Shown here: positions 8,391 through 16,371 of the stretch, one piece after another
Layout of the letters: each line of letters begins with the position of its first letter
Position numbering within the stretch: position 1 is the first letter of the stretch
Origin: DATCIH01 sp036507955
GTDB lineage: Bacteria; Bacillota; Clostridia; Clostridiales; Clostridiaceae
Assembly: GCA_036507955.1 (NCBI GenBank)
Contig: DATCIH010000078.1
Coordinates: 1 to 64,000, forward strand
Direction of reading: 5' to 3'
DNA length: 64,000 bases
Translations under genes and position numbers: made by a program
Notes under the pieces: generated by a model
Databases searched by the model: none
What the model was told of the DNA's origin: nothing
The model's input: only the letters and a program-made list of their open reading frames with translations

Positions 8391-8424
8391 TTAGCCATTT
8401 CTTGTAAAAACAAGAAATGGCTAA
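8391..8424 (-). terminator. Terminator after spoIIQ (bidirectional)
   Basis: A perfect 15-bp stem (TTAGCCATTTCTTGT and its complement) with a 4-base A loop lies between the spoIIQ stop codon and spoIIID. It separates the two units. Confidence 0.75.
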
Positions 8425-8433
8425 CTTCATCCA

Positions 8434-9168
8434 CTAGTATTTTATATATTTTGCTGGATCAACATAGTTATTGTCTTTCACAACTCCGAAATGTAAATAG
8501 TTTTTACCATAATCCTCATAAGCAGCTCTTATTGTTGTTCCACCAATTTTGCCTATAATGCCGCCCTTTTTAATGCTTTGACCAACAATTACAGATACTT
8601 TTGCATCCAAATTAGCGTAAACTGTTTTTAGTCCATTTTGAGGATGTTGAATCGTTATTTGTACTCCATCCTGATCTGATTTAACTTCCTTTACAATACC
8701 ATCCATAACTGCCACTACAGGTTTGCCTAAATCAGCCTTAATATCAATACCAAAGTTAGGTCTATAAGTGACACTAGCTGCACTACTTGAAGAATTCCAC
8801 TTTACAGGATCCTCAGAATAGGCTCTCACCACATTACCTTCAACGGGTTTTGCAAATGTAGTATCAATAGCAGTCGCTACAGCTGCAGTTTTTGGTGGAG
8901 TGGGTGTTACTGCTGCTACATTAGTGTTATTTGTTGCGTCCTTAACCTCTAAAGCGTTCTGCACCTCCGTGGTTGGAACGTCAGCTACAATAGGGGTTTC
9001 ATTTTTAGTTTGTGCTTTTGCTTGGTTTTTTGTGGATAAGCTCCCTGTTTTTGTTTTGGTTGCCAGAACTGCCGCAGTAGCAACAATACAGAGGCACACA
9101 AACAAAATTACATAGAAGCCTTCCCTCTTAAAGAAATTTGACGATTTATTGATTAGTTTTTTGTCCAT
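8434..9168 (-). CDS. spoIIQ: SpoIIQ-like M23 (LytM-fold) forespore engulfment protein
   Basis: A 244-residue membrane-anchored protein with one N-terminal transmembrane helix (about 17-36), a low-complexity linker rich in T, A and N (about 45-105), and a LytM/M23 domain (about 130-244). SpoIIQ in the forespore membrane pairs with SpoIIIAH of the mother cell during engulfment. The usual HxGxD motif reads N138-F-G-I-D142. The YxHL histidine is replaced in YANL (N186), and the HxH motif is Y224-L-H226. Only the Asp and one His remain, so peptidase activity is unlikely. AGGAGGTG precedes the ATG. It lies between spoIID and spoIIID, supporting the name. Confidence 0.88.
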   Translation of the reverse strand: MDKKLINKSSNFFKREGFYVILFVCLCIVATAAVLATKTKTGSLSTKNQAKAQTKNETPIVADVPTTEVQNALEVKDATNNTNVAAVTPTPPKTAAVATAIDTTFAKPVEGNVVRAYSEDPVKWNSSSSAASVTYRPNFGIDIKADLGKPVVAVMDGIVKEVKSDQDGVQITIQHPQNGLKTVYANLDAKVSVIVGQSIKKGGIIGKIGGTTIRAAYEDYGKNYLHFGVVKDNNYVDPAKYIKY

Positions 9169-9329
9169 TTGAACACCTCCTTTTTGTAGTTTGTCCAGAG
9201 GTTAGCAAAAAATACATATTCTATGAAAAAACCCTTCCCTATCTTTCTACTAAATATGATATTTTATGCTATTATTTGTTCATTTTCATATTCTGGTCTA
9301 ATATTTCATCGTTAATTTATACACTCTCA

Positions 9330-9413
9330 CTACCTATAAATGGGTGGTTTTCTTCCTTGCTTTAGGTGGGATAGCTTCCCCATATGAAGTCCTGTTATTC
9401 AGCTTTAGCTTAA
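9330..9413 (-). other. Unexplained structured intergenic block between spoIID and spoIIQ
   Basis: Within the 250-base gap this part is richer in GC than its flanks. On the minus strand it contains a short dyad (TGGGG...CCCA, with AAGCTAT between) followed by a purine-rich run and ACCACCC. It does not look like a normal terminator because no T run follows. It shares the word AAGCTAAAG with the end region of the IS605-like remnant at 10700-10750, which may be chance. No function is assigned. Confidence 0.3.
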
Positions 9414-9418
9414 AGATT

Positions 9419-10495
9419 TCACTTTAAATTTTCTTCTTTCCAATTCATTTTTGTTACATTTGTTCCTGTATAAAAATGAGATAATATTACTTTATAGCTA
9501 TTTCCACTATTTGCTAAGCCATTTGCACCCCATTGGCTCATTCCTAGTCCATGACCATATCCAATACAATTTATTTGTACTTCTTTAGAATTATATTGAA
9601 TAGTAAAATTTGCAGAATTAAGATTTAAAAGGCTTCTGAATAAAATTCCTGAAATCTTTATTCCCCCAATATTTATTTCTTTAACACTTCCACCTTTAGT
9701 TCTAGCTGAACTAATTTTTATCTGTGAGCTTAGTTTTGAAGCTGAAAGACTTGCTTTAGGATAGGATTCCTTTATTTTTGTAATAAAAACAGAATTACTA
9801 AATTTAATAGAGCTTTTATATTTAGGAGCTAAATTTTCTCCTGTACTATCAACGCTTTTTAAATAAGGAATATCCTTTAATAAAACTTCTAAAGCATCCT
9901 CGGTTTTCCCACTGCTTGTAGCGAAATAATATGGTTCCTTTACTAAAACACCATCATAGGTCAGTATCTCTCCAAAGGTAGCTGAAACCGCCTTTGTAAC
10001 CTTGTCCCAATATTCGTTACCGCTTTTTGAAGGCCACTTTTTAAGACTCTTAGTTTTATCAAGATAGACCTGATCGTTTGTACCATCTGTAACATCTGAT
10101 CCCTTTGCTTTACTGCTATTGACCCCTCCAAAGGCTTTCATATGAGCCAATGCGTAAGTCCTTGCAGCAACTGCTTGTGCCTTTAACGCTTCTACATTAA
10201 ACTCAGCAGGCATTTCTGCACATACTACTCCTCTTACATATTCCTCAAGCTCTAAAGATATAGATGTGCTCTCCTTTTCCATATATACCTTAACAATCGG
10301 CTCCTCTCCCGTTACTCCATCTTTATAAAGTACACTACCAAGATTTATACTATAATCAATTGAGGGAGCTTTCTCATTTGTTGATACTTTCACCTGGTTA
10401 TGTAATATTAAAAGAGGTAACCCAATCAAAAATACTACAGTGATAAACATATATAGAATACCTTTATAGCAATATATAAATACTTTTTTGTACAT
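9419..10495 (-). CDS. spoIID: Stage II sporulation protein D (peptidoglycan lytic transglycosylase)
   Basis: A 358-residue SpoIID/LytB-family protein with one N-terminal transmembrane helix (about 12-32). Hallmarks are EEYVRGVVCAEMPAEFN with the catalytic-type Glu, ALKAQAVAARTYAL, and the C-terminal IGYGHGLGMSQWGANGLA. It degrades septal peptidoglycan as part of the SpoIIDMP engulfment machinery. GAGGTG precedes the ATG at 10495. In Bacillus this gene directly follows murAA; here the roughly 1.07-kb gap to murA holds an IS-like remnant. Confidence 0.96.
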   Translation of the reverse strand: MYKKVFIYCYKGILYMFITVVFLIGLPLLILHNQVKVSTNEKAPSIDYSINLGSVLYKDGVTGEEPIVKVYMEKESTSISLELEEYVRGVVCAEMPAEFNVEALKAQAVAARTYALAHMKAFGGVNSSKAKGSDVTDGTNDQVYLDKTKSLKKWPSKSGNEYWDKVTKAVSATFGEILTYDGVLVKEPYYFATSSGKTEDALEVLLKDIPYLKSVDSTGENLAPKYKSSIKFSNSVFITKIKESYPKASLSASKLSSQIKISSARTKGGSVKEINIGGIKISGILFRSLLNLNSANFTIQYNSKEVQINCIGYGHGLGMSQWGANGLANSGNSYKVILSHFYTGTNVTKMNWKEENLK

Positions 10496-10555
10496 CTTTT
10501 CACCTCATTAGCTTAATATTTACTTATATAAACTATTAAAATAATTTATAATTTA

Positions 10556-10665
10556 TGCCTAATACTGCAAAAATTACAAGGGAATTTTGCAGTATTTCAC
10601 TACAAAAATTACAAGGGAATTTTACTGTATTATTTGATATTCAATTTTAATTCGAATATTAGGCA
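10556..10665. repeat. Small palindromic element with internal duplication
   Basis: A 9-bp perfect inverted repeat (TGCCTAATA at 10556-10564, TATTAGGCA at 10657-10665) encloses two copies of CAAAAATTACAAGGGAATTTT. The first copy is part of a stem ATACTGCAAAA...TTTTGCAGTAT with loop ACAAGGG; the second is a degenerate copy. The layout resembles a miniature palindromic or hairpin-ended element. No ORF is inside. Confidence 0.5.
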
Positions 10666-10700
10666 AAAAAAATGATGAATTTTATTTCATCATTTTTTTA
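10666..10700 (-). terminator. Terminator-like hairpin upstream of spoIID
   Basis: AAAAAATGATGAA / TTCATCATTTTTTT forms a stem with T runs on both strands. It would stop transcripts coming from murA through the IS remnant before spoIID. Confidence 0.7.
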
Positions 10701-10752
10701 TAAAATAGGCGTAAAGCCACTATCCCTTTAGCTTAGTGGATGTAAGCCCTCA
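10700..10752 (-). mobile_element. Probable right-end sequence of an IS605-like remnant
   Basis: Directly downstream of the tnpA remnant are two related blocks starting GGATAGTG (one followed by AGGGCTTACATCC, the other by GCTTTACGCC). They form subterminal repeats and a short dyad (CCACT/AGTGG). IS200/IS605 elements lack terminal inverted repeats and carry such subterminal hairpins. The assignment is inference from position. Confidence 0.4.
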
Positions 10753-10937
10753 CTATCCTTGACTCTGAATATATTTTTCAATAATTTCCTTACTTACATT
10801 TTCGATACCACAAGCAAAATAACCATCTCTTCAAAATGTACTCTCATTCCAAAATTGTTTTCATAAATAAATATGATTGTTGTTTTGTCTCCATATTCTA
10901 TAAGTGGATATTTGTTTTAGAAATCTTACACTATTTG
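10753..10937 (-). pseudogene. tnpA: IS200/IS605-type Y1 transposase TnpA, C-terminal remnant
   Basis: Only the C-terminal third is recognisable on the minus strand: NSVRFLKQISTYR, then QFWNESTF, RDGYFACGI and ENVSKEIIEKYIQSQG. This matches the end of IS605-type TnpA, including the KYIxxQ helix that carries the nucleophilic tyrosine. Two in-frame TGA codons interrupt it, and the N-terminal part with the HUH motif is absent. It follows the iscB remnant on the same strand, three bases after that remnant's stop codon. It cannot encode an active transposase. Confidence 0.8.
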
Positions 10938-11565
10938 CTATGAGTCCTTGATGCATAATCCATACACAAATCCTTTCATAAACTTATAAGGCGTTAATAA
11001 AAGAGCTCTAGGAACTTTCTTAATTTCATTCAATCTTATATATGCTCCACCATTTTGAGTCCCTTTAACACTATAAATTTTTCCTTCATACTTAGCTAAA
11101 TCATTAGGTTGATAGAAATATTTAACTTTTCTTATTCTTCTTTGTCCTTTTGATAGCTTCTTACCTCTATATTGATGGAGGTTTTCAGAATTTAGATTCT
11201 TATTCCTAGTTCTTCTGCCACTACTTAAATCTCCACCACTTACCTTTTCATCAGTTCTTGTATCAATATATTTAGCATCATAAAATTTCTAATATGAGAA
11301 TCTTATTTGTGTTGTAAACTAGGTGCTAACCATCCTTTAGGTTTCGATTTTGTCCTATTATTCCATCTAACTTTTCTATATCTTAATCTTGAGTGTCTCA
11401 TTTTTCTATAGCTTGACTTTTCGAGTAATCTTTCTTTCATACCTTGTAGTAATTTTAATTCCCCTACAATTAATTCTTTCTTTTCAGTTACAGCAGAAAA
11501 TCCAATATTGTTATATCCACTATCAATTCCTAATATAATATCCTGTTTGTATCCACTACTGCCAA
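10938..11565 (-). pseudogene. iscB: IscB/IsrB-family RNA-guided nuclease remnant
   Basis: Two fragments on the minus strand. The first (about 11303-11565) encodes GYKQDIILGIDSGYNNIGFS, the RuvC-I motif, then an arginine-rich bridge helix (RKMRHSRLRYRKVRW) and KPKGWLAPSLQHK, after which comes a TAA. The second (about 10938-11296) encodes the C-terminal region: KYIDTRTDEKVSGGDL, GRRTRNKN, then RKVKYFYQPNDLAKYEGK and YSVKGTQNGGAYIRL, ending in TAG. The N-terminal domain and the whole centre (RuvC-II, any HNH, most of RuvC-III) are missing. The first fragment starts within a few bases of the murA stop codon. Because the centre is lost, IscB and IsrB cannot be told apart. Confidence 0.82.
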
Positions 11566-11568
11566 AAA

Positions 11569-12825
11569 TTAGTAGTTGACCCTTATAATATCTGCATCTA
11601 AGCCCTGCAATTTTTTCTCTATATCCACATAGCCTCGATCCACATGATATATGTCATTAATGCTTGTTGTGCCTTCAGCACTTAGCGCCGCTAGTATAAG
11701 TCCCGCTCCAGCTCTGAGATCTGTTGCTTTAACCTCTGAGCCTGAAAGCCTTTCTTTTCCTTCAATTATAGCTGTTCTTCCATCTATTTTTATATTTGCT
11801 CCCATTCTTTTTAATTCAGAAACATGCATAAACCTATTTTCAAAAATAGTTTCTGAGATTATGCTTGTTCCTTTTACAACACTTAATAGACTCATCATCT
11901 GAGATTGCATATCTGTTGGAAAACCAGGATATGGCAAAGTCTTAATATCTGTAGGTCTTAACCCTGCTCTTCCGTCTACTAAAATCCCATCTTTCAGTAT
12001 TTCCATCCTAACACCCATTTCTGTTAGCTTTGCGATAACAGGCTTTAGATGGCTCTCATTTGCACCCTTTATCTTAATCATGCTATTAGTTATGGCAGCA
12101 GCAACCATAAAGGTTCCTGCTTCTATCCTATCTTTTATAGGAGTATGATTAGTACCCTTTAATTCTTTAACTCCAGTAATTTTTATTGTATCTGTACCTG
12201 CTCCTTCTATTTTCCCACCCATTTTGCATAAGAAAATTGATAAGTCTTCTATCTCCGGTTCTATTGCGGCATTTTCTATAATAGTATCACCTTCTGCAAG
12301 AGTAGCTGCCATCATGATATTTTCAGTTGCACCCACGGAAGGAAAATCTAAATATATTTTGTTTCCAATCAGTTTAATCGCCTTTGCCTCTACATATCCA
12401 TGACCGAAGGAGACTTGCGCCCCTAGCGCTGTGAAGCCTTTAAGATGTAAATCTATTGGTCTTGCTCCTATGTTGCATCCTCCGGGTAAAGAGATCTTAA
12501 AACCTCCAAATCTAGCAAGCATTGGGCCCGTAATGAGAAATGATGCTCTCATCTTCTGAACAAGACTGTCTTCAGGCTTAATATTTTTTAGATTTGTGTT
12601 ATCTATATTAATTGTATTATTTTCTTCATATATGATTTTTGCCCCACTATCTTTTAAAACTTGACAAATTACGCAGACATCCTCAAGTACAGGAACATCA
12701 TGTATTATGCATCTGCCTTCTGTTAATATACTTGCAACAATAATTGGTAAAACCGAATTTTTTGCTGCACTTATTTCTACTTCTCCCTTTAAAACCCTGC
12801 CGCCCTTTATAATAATCTTTTCCAT
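11569..12825 (-). CDS. murA: UDP-N-acetylglucosamine 1-carboxyvinyltransferase
   Basis: A 418-residue EPSP-synthase-fold enzyme transferring enolpyruvate from PEP to UDP-GlcNAc, the first committed step of peptidoglycan synthesis. AAKNSVLP near residue 20 holds the K-N substrate pair. The catalytic cysteine loop is LPGGCNIGARPIDLH (about residue 117; Cys form, fosfomycin-sensitive type). GGAGG precedes the ATG. It lies downstream of ywmB as in Bacillus. The stop codon is immediately followed by the iscB remnant, so the native 3' flank has been replaced. Confidence 0.96.
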   Translation of the reverse strand: MEKIIIKGGRVLKGEVEISAAKNSVLPIIVASILTEGRCIIHDVPVLEDVCVICQVLKDSGAKIIYEENNTINIDNTNLKNIKPEDSLVQKMRASFLITGPMLARFGGFKISLPGGCNIGARPIDLHLKGFTALGAQVSFGHGYVEAKAIKLIGNKIYLDFPSVGATENIMMAATLAEGDTIIENAAIEPEIEDLSIFLCKMGGKIEGAGTDTIKITGVKELKGTNHTPIKDRIEAGTFMVAAAITNSMIKIKGANESHLKPVIAKLTEMGVRMEILKDGILVDGRAGLRPTDIKTLPYPGFPTDMQSQMMSLLSVVKGTSIISETIFENRFMHVSELKRMGANIKIDGRTAIIEGKERLSGSEVKATDLRAGAGLILAALSAEGTTSINDIYHVDRGYVDIEKKLQGLDADIIRVNY

Positions 12826-12839
12826 TTTTTCTCCTCCAC

Positions 12840-13550
12840 TTAATAAGAAATATTTATCATTGGTGTTCCAACAAAAAGATAACTTTTCTCATAAATTCCA
12901 TTATTATAATTCATAACTGCAAAATTTAAATCCATCAGTTTTCCGCTATTATTTATATTATCCTTACTTCCTGTATAACATACTGTACTAAATCCATTAT
13001 TTAAAGAAACAGTATCAATATTAATAACTCCCATATAATTTAAATCATCTATAATGGTGTCATTAATAACTTTGCTATTATCTTTTTTAATTTCTCCCTT
13101 TAAATAAAAATAACTATGTATATTGCTTATATTTTTTTGTTCCGCTATTATCTTGTCCATCTTCTGCTTTAAAGAATTTAATTCGTCCTGAGTACCTTTA
13201 ATCATTAAATTTATCATAATATTCGTTTTAGATGCGGTACTACTTCCTTGGACATACCCAGATGCTTTATCACCTTGAAAATTTATGGAATATATATTTG
13301 TTTTTTGTTCACTTTTGGTTACAATAGTAGAATCACCTTCTGCTAATAAGTTAAATATATTATCAGTGAGTTCTTTTTCAGAGGTGCTTTTAGAAGTTTC
13401 AAAACTTGTTTGGACACCATATTCTACTATATTAGCCTTAGAGGCATAAATCATATGTGAGATAACCTGATAAATACCACTATCGCTATTTGATCTTATG
13501 CAAGTGCAGAATCCAACTAATATAATAAGTAAAAAAAGTTTTTTTAACAC
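12840..13550 (-). CDS. ywmB: YwmB family secreted protein
   Basis: A 236-residue protein with an N-terminal signal or lipoprotein-like hydrophobic stretch (LFLLIILVGFCTC), then a domain of the YwmB/TATA-binding-protein-like family (DUF1779). Function is unknown; in Bacillus the gene sits just before murAA and spoIID, and the same order is seen here. The start is a GTG at 13550 preceded by GGGGG. Identification rests on position and overall pattern rather than a diagnostic motif. Confidence 0.78.
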   Translation of the reverse strand: MLKKLFLLIILVGFCTCIRSNSDSGIYQVISHMIYASKANIVEYGVQTSFETSKSTSEKELTDNIFNLLAEGDSTIVTKSEQKTNIYSINFQGDKASGYVQGSSTASKTNIMINLMIKGTQDELNSLKQKMDKIIAEQKNISNIHSYFYLKGEIKKDNSKVINDTIIDDLNYMGVINIDTVSLNNGFSTVCYTGSKDNINNSGKLMDLNFAVMNYNNGIYEKSYLFVGTPMINISY

Positions 13551-13614
13551 TTTACCCCCTACCTTTCTTTTTTAATTATTGCCACGTTAACCTGATTCTA
13601 TACAGAAAAAGGGG

Positions 13615-13640
13615 ATAAAAAAAAGCCTATACAGGCTTTT
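13615..13640 (-). terminator. Terminator of the atp operon
   Basis: AAAAGCCT/AGGCTTTT stem with loop ATAC, followed on the minus strand by a T run. It lies about 20 bases after the atpC stop codon. Confidence 0.88.
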
Positions 13641-13660
13641 CTAAATTAAACACTATTATA

Positions 13661-14068
13661 TTAATTTCTCTTAATTTTAATCCTAGTTAAGGCTCTAGTT
13701 AAGGATAGTTCAGCTCTTATTTCATCATTATCTAAATTACCTTTCCCAGCTAATTTTAATTCGGATCTTTTTTTTGATTCTTCAGCTCTAGTTAGATCTA
13801 TTTCCTCAGGCCATTCAGCTGCTTGACACATAATACTTATAATATTACCTTCAACTTTAAGAATACCCGTGGAAGTGAAAATCTTAAGCACCTTTCCGCT
13901 AACTTCTTTAAACACAGTAATCGCTGGCCTTAAAACTGTAATCATGGCAACATGGTTTGGTAATATACCAAAGCTACCAAATTCATTTTCTGATTTTATT
14001 TCCACTACTTCGCCACTATATAGCTCTTTTTCAGGTGTTAAAATTTTTAAATTTATAGTTTCCTTCAA
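13661..14068 (-). CDS. atpC: ATP synthase epsilon subunit
   Basis: A 135-residue F1 epsilon subunit. The N-terminal beta-sandwich contains TPEKELYSGEV and FGILPNHVAMITVLRP; the C-terminal helical hairpin (from about residue 88) may inhibit ATP hydrolysis. It starts with TTG at 14068, twelve bases after the atpD stop codon. It is the last gene of the operon and is followed by a terminator. Confidence 0.95.
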   Translation of the reverse strand: MKETINLKILTPEKELYSGEVVEIKSENEFGSFGILPNHVAMITVLRPAITVFKEVSGKVLKIFTSTGILKVEGNIISIMCQAAEWPEEIDLTRAEESKKRSELKLAGKGNLDNDEIRAELSLTRALTRIKIKRN

Positions 14069-14080
14069 TCACTTCACCGC

Positions 14081-15475
14081 CTAGTTAGCAATTTTCTTGG
14101 CTTTTTCTACAGCTTCCTCAATTACACCTACATATAAAAAGGCAGATTCAGGTAAATTATCATGCTTACCTTCAAGTATCTCTTTAAAGCTTCTTACTGT
14201 TTCCTTTACAGGAACAACTTTTCCTTTAAGGCCAGTAAATTGTTCTCCCACAGTAAAGGGCTGAGATAAAAACCTCTGTATCTTTCTTGCTCTGTTAACT
14301 ATTATCTTATCTTCCTCAGATAATTCATCTATTCCTAGAATAGCTATTATATCTTGAAGCTCTGCATATCTTTCTAAAATCTTTTTAACTTTATTAGCCA
14401 CGTCATAATGTTCTTCTCCAACAATTCTTGGATCTAAAATTCTTGATGAAGACTCTAAAGGATTTACTGCTGGATATATACCAAGTTCAACTATAGATCT
14501 TGATAAAACAGTTGTTGCATCAAGATGGGTAAAGGTTGCTGCTGGTGCTGGGTCAGTTAAATCGTCTGCAGGAACATATACCGCTTGAACTGAAGTAATA
14601 GAGCCTAGCTTAGTTGAGGTAATCCTCTCTTGAAGAGCTCCCATTTCAGTAGCTAGGGTTGGCTGATATCCAACCGCACTCGGTATTCTGCCTAGTAGGG
14701 CAGAAACCTCAGAGCCCGCTTGTGAAAATCTAAATATATTGTCAATAAAGAGCAAAACGTCCTGGCCTTGATCTCTAAAATACTCCGCCATTGTTAAAGC
14801 GGTTAACCCGACTCTCATTCTTGCTCCAGGAGGCTCATTCATCTGTCCAAAAACTAGGGCAGTTTTAGCAATTACGCCTGATTCTTTCATTTCGTAATAT
14901 AAATCATTTCCCTCTCTTGTTCTCTCTCCAACACCACTAAACACTGATAACCCACCATGCTCTTTAGCTATATTATTGATTAACTCTTGTATAAGCACAG
15001 TCTTGCCTACTCCAGCACCTCCAAAGAGACCAATTTTACCACCTCTTTGATAAGGAGCTAAAAGATCTATAACCTTTATTCCAGTTTCAAACATTTGGGG
15101 TTCAACAGATTGTTCAGCAAAAGTTGGTGCTGCTCTATGTATCGGATACATTAATTCAGACTCAACTTTCCCTTTATTATCTATGGTTTTACCCAAGACA
15201 TTAAACAATCTACCAAGAACTACATTTCCAACAGGGACCATTATAGGAGAGCCTGTATCTTTTGCAATCATACCTCTCTTAAGCCCTTCTGTAGCCTCCA
15301 TAGAAATAGTTCTTACAATATCATCTCCTACATGTTGCTCAACCTCTGTTATTATTTTTTTATCTCCCATATCAATCTCAATAGCATTATATATATTAGG
15401 GAGGTTATCAGATTCAAATTTTATATCAACAACTGCTCCAATAACCTGCACTACTTTACCAATTTTTTCTGGCAT
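14081..15475 (-). CDS. atpD: ATP synthase beta subunit
   Basis: A 464-residue catalytic F1 subunit. Walker A is GGAGVGKTVLI (about residue 152), the catalytic Glu lies in GERTREGNDLY (about 183), Walker B is VLLFIDNIFRF and the DELSEED loop reads DELSEED (about 384). AGGAGGG precedes the ATG. It forms the alpha3beta3 hexamer with atpA and makes ATP from ADP and phosphate. Confidence 0.99.
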   Translation of the reverse strand: MPEKIGKVVQVIGAVVDIKFESDNLPNIYNAIEIDMGDKKIITEVEQHVGDDIVRTISMEATEGLKRGMIAKDTGSPIMVPVGNVVLGRLFNVLGKTIDNKGKVESELMYPIHRAAPTFAEQSVEPQMFETGIKVIDLLAPYQRGGKIGLFGGAGVGKTVLIQELINNIAKEHGGLSVFSGVGERTREGNDLYYEMKESGVIAKTALVFGQMNEPPGARMRVGLTALTMAEYFRDQGQDVLLFIDNIFRFSQAGSEVSALLGRIPSAVGYQPTLATEMGALQERITSTKLGSITSVQAVYVPADDLTDPAPAATFTHLDATTVLSRSIVELGIYPAVNPLESSSRILDPRIVGEEHYDVANKVKKILERYAELQDIIAILGIDELSEEDKIIVNRARKIQRFLSQPFTVGEQFTGLKGKVVPVKETVRSFKEILEGKHDNLPESAFLYVGVIEEAVEKAKKIAN

Positions 15476-15494
15476 GCTTACCCTCCTGTATTCC

Positions 15495-16346
15495 TTACTT
15501 TAGCGCTTCTGCCCCACCGACTATCTCAGATATCTCCTGAGTAATTACGCCTTGTCTAACACGGTTATACTTTAAATTTAAGGCATCTAATAAATCATTT
15601 GCATTTTTTGTTGCGCCATCCATAGCTGACATTCTAGAAGCCTGTTCACTAGATTTAGAATTAATCATATAATTCATTACCTTTTCAGTCAGATATAATG
15701 GAATCATAGAATTAAATACCTGACTAATATCTGGTTCAAACTCTATATATCTTTCATAATTCTCTTCCTCATTATACTTTAAAGGTAATATCCTTTCTTC
15801 CATAATTGTCTGTTTAAGAACTGAACCGAATTTTGTATATAATATATATACCTCTCCCACTTCACTCTTGTCATAAAGAGAAAGAATATGATTTGCAATT
15901 ATTTTCCCATCTTTAAGGGCTGGTAAATCTGGCAAATCAACATATTCAGCTTCAGTTTTCAAATTCCTTTTATTAAAGAATCCTCTTCCCTTTTGCCCAA
16001 CTACAATTATTAATGAGTTTTCTTTGTTTGGACCAATTAATTGCTCTGCCATATTAAGTATATTAGAATTGAACCCCCCGCAAAGTCCAGAATCAGAGGT
16101 TATTACTACATACAAAACCTTTTTGCTTCCGTTCCCTTGCTTATAAGTACTAGGACCTGCAAAGCTATTAACAATATCCTCCATTGTTTCATCAAAACTA
16201 AGAGTATATTTTGTGTTTATACCAAGTCTTACTCTGGATTTACGAAGTTTAGCAGTGGCAACAAGTCCCATTGCCCTGGTTATTTTTTTAGTATTAGTTA
16301 TAGACTTGATTCTTCTTTTTATTATAAGAAGTCCTGCGCCTGCCAT
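15495..16346 (-). CDS. atpG: ATP synthase gamma subunit
   Basis: A 283-residue rotor shaft subunit. The N-terminal helix has IKRRIKSITNTKKITRAMG, the centre has the SDSGLCGGFN segment, and the C-terminal helix ends in YNRVRQGVITQEISEIVGGA. Both coiled helices are intact. It turns inside the alpha3beta3 ring. AGGAGG precedes the ATG. Confidence 0.98.
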   Translation of the reverse strand: MAGAGLLIIKRRIKSITNTKKITRAMGLVATAKLRKSRVRLGINTKYTLSFDETMEDIVNSFAGPSTYKQGNGSKKVLYVVITSDSGLCGGFNSNILNMAEQLIGPNKENSLIIVVGQKGRGFFNKRNLKTEAEYVDLPDLPALKDGKIIANHILSLYDKSEVGEVYILYTKFGSVLKQTIMEERILPLKYNEEENYERYIEFEPDISQVFNSMIPLYLTEKVMNYMINSKSSEQASRMSAMDGATKNANDLLDALNLKYNRVRQGVITQEISEIVGGAEALK

Positions 16347-16371
16347 ACCTTACCTCCTACAAATAAATTAA

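Noticed and set aside
10566..10624. Short CRISPR-like array
   Set aside because: Only two unequal repeat units separated by a few bases, self-complementary, no cas genes.
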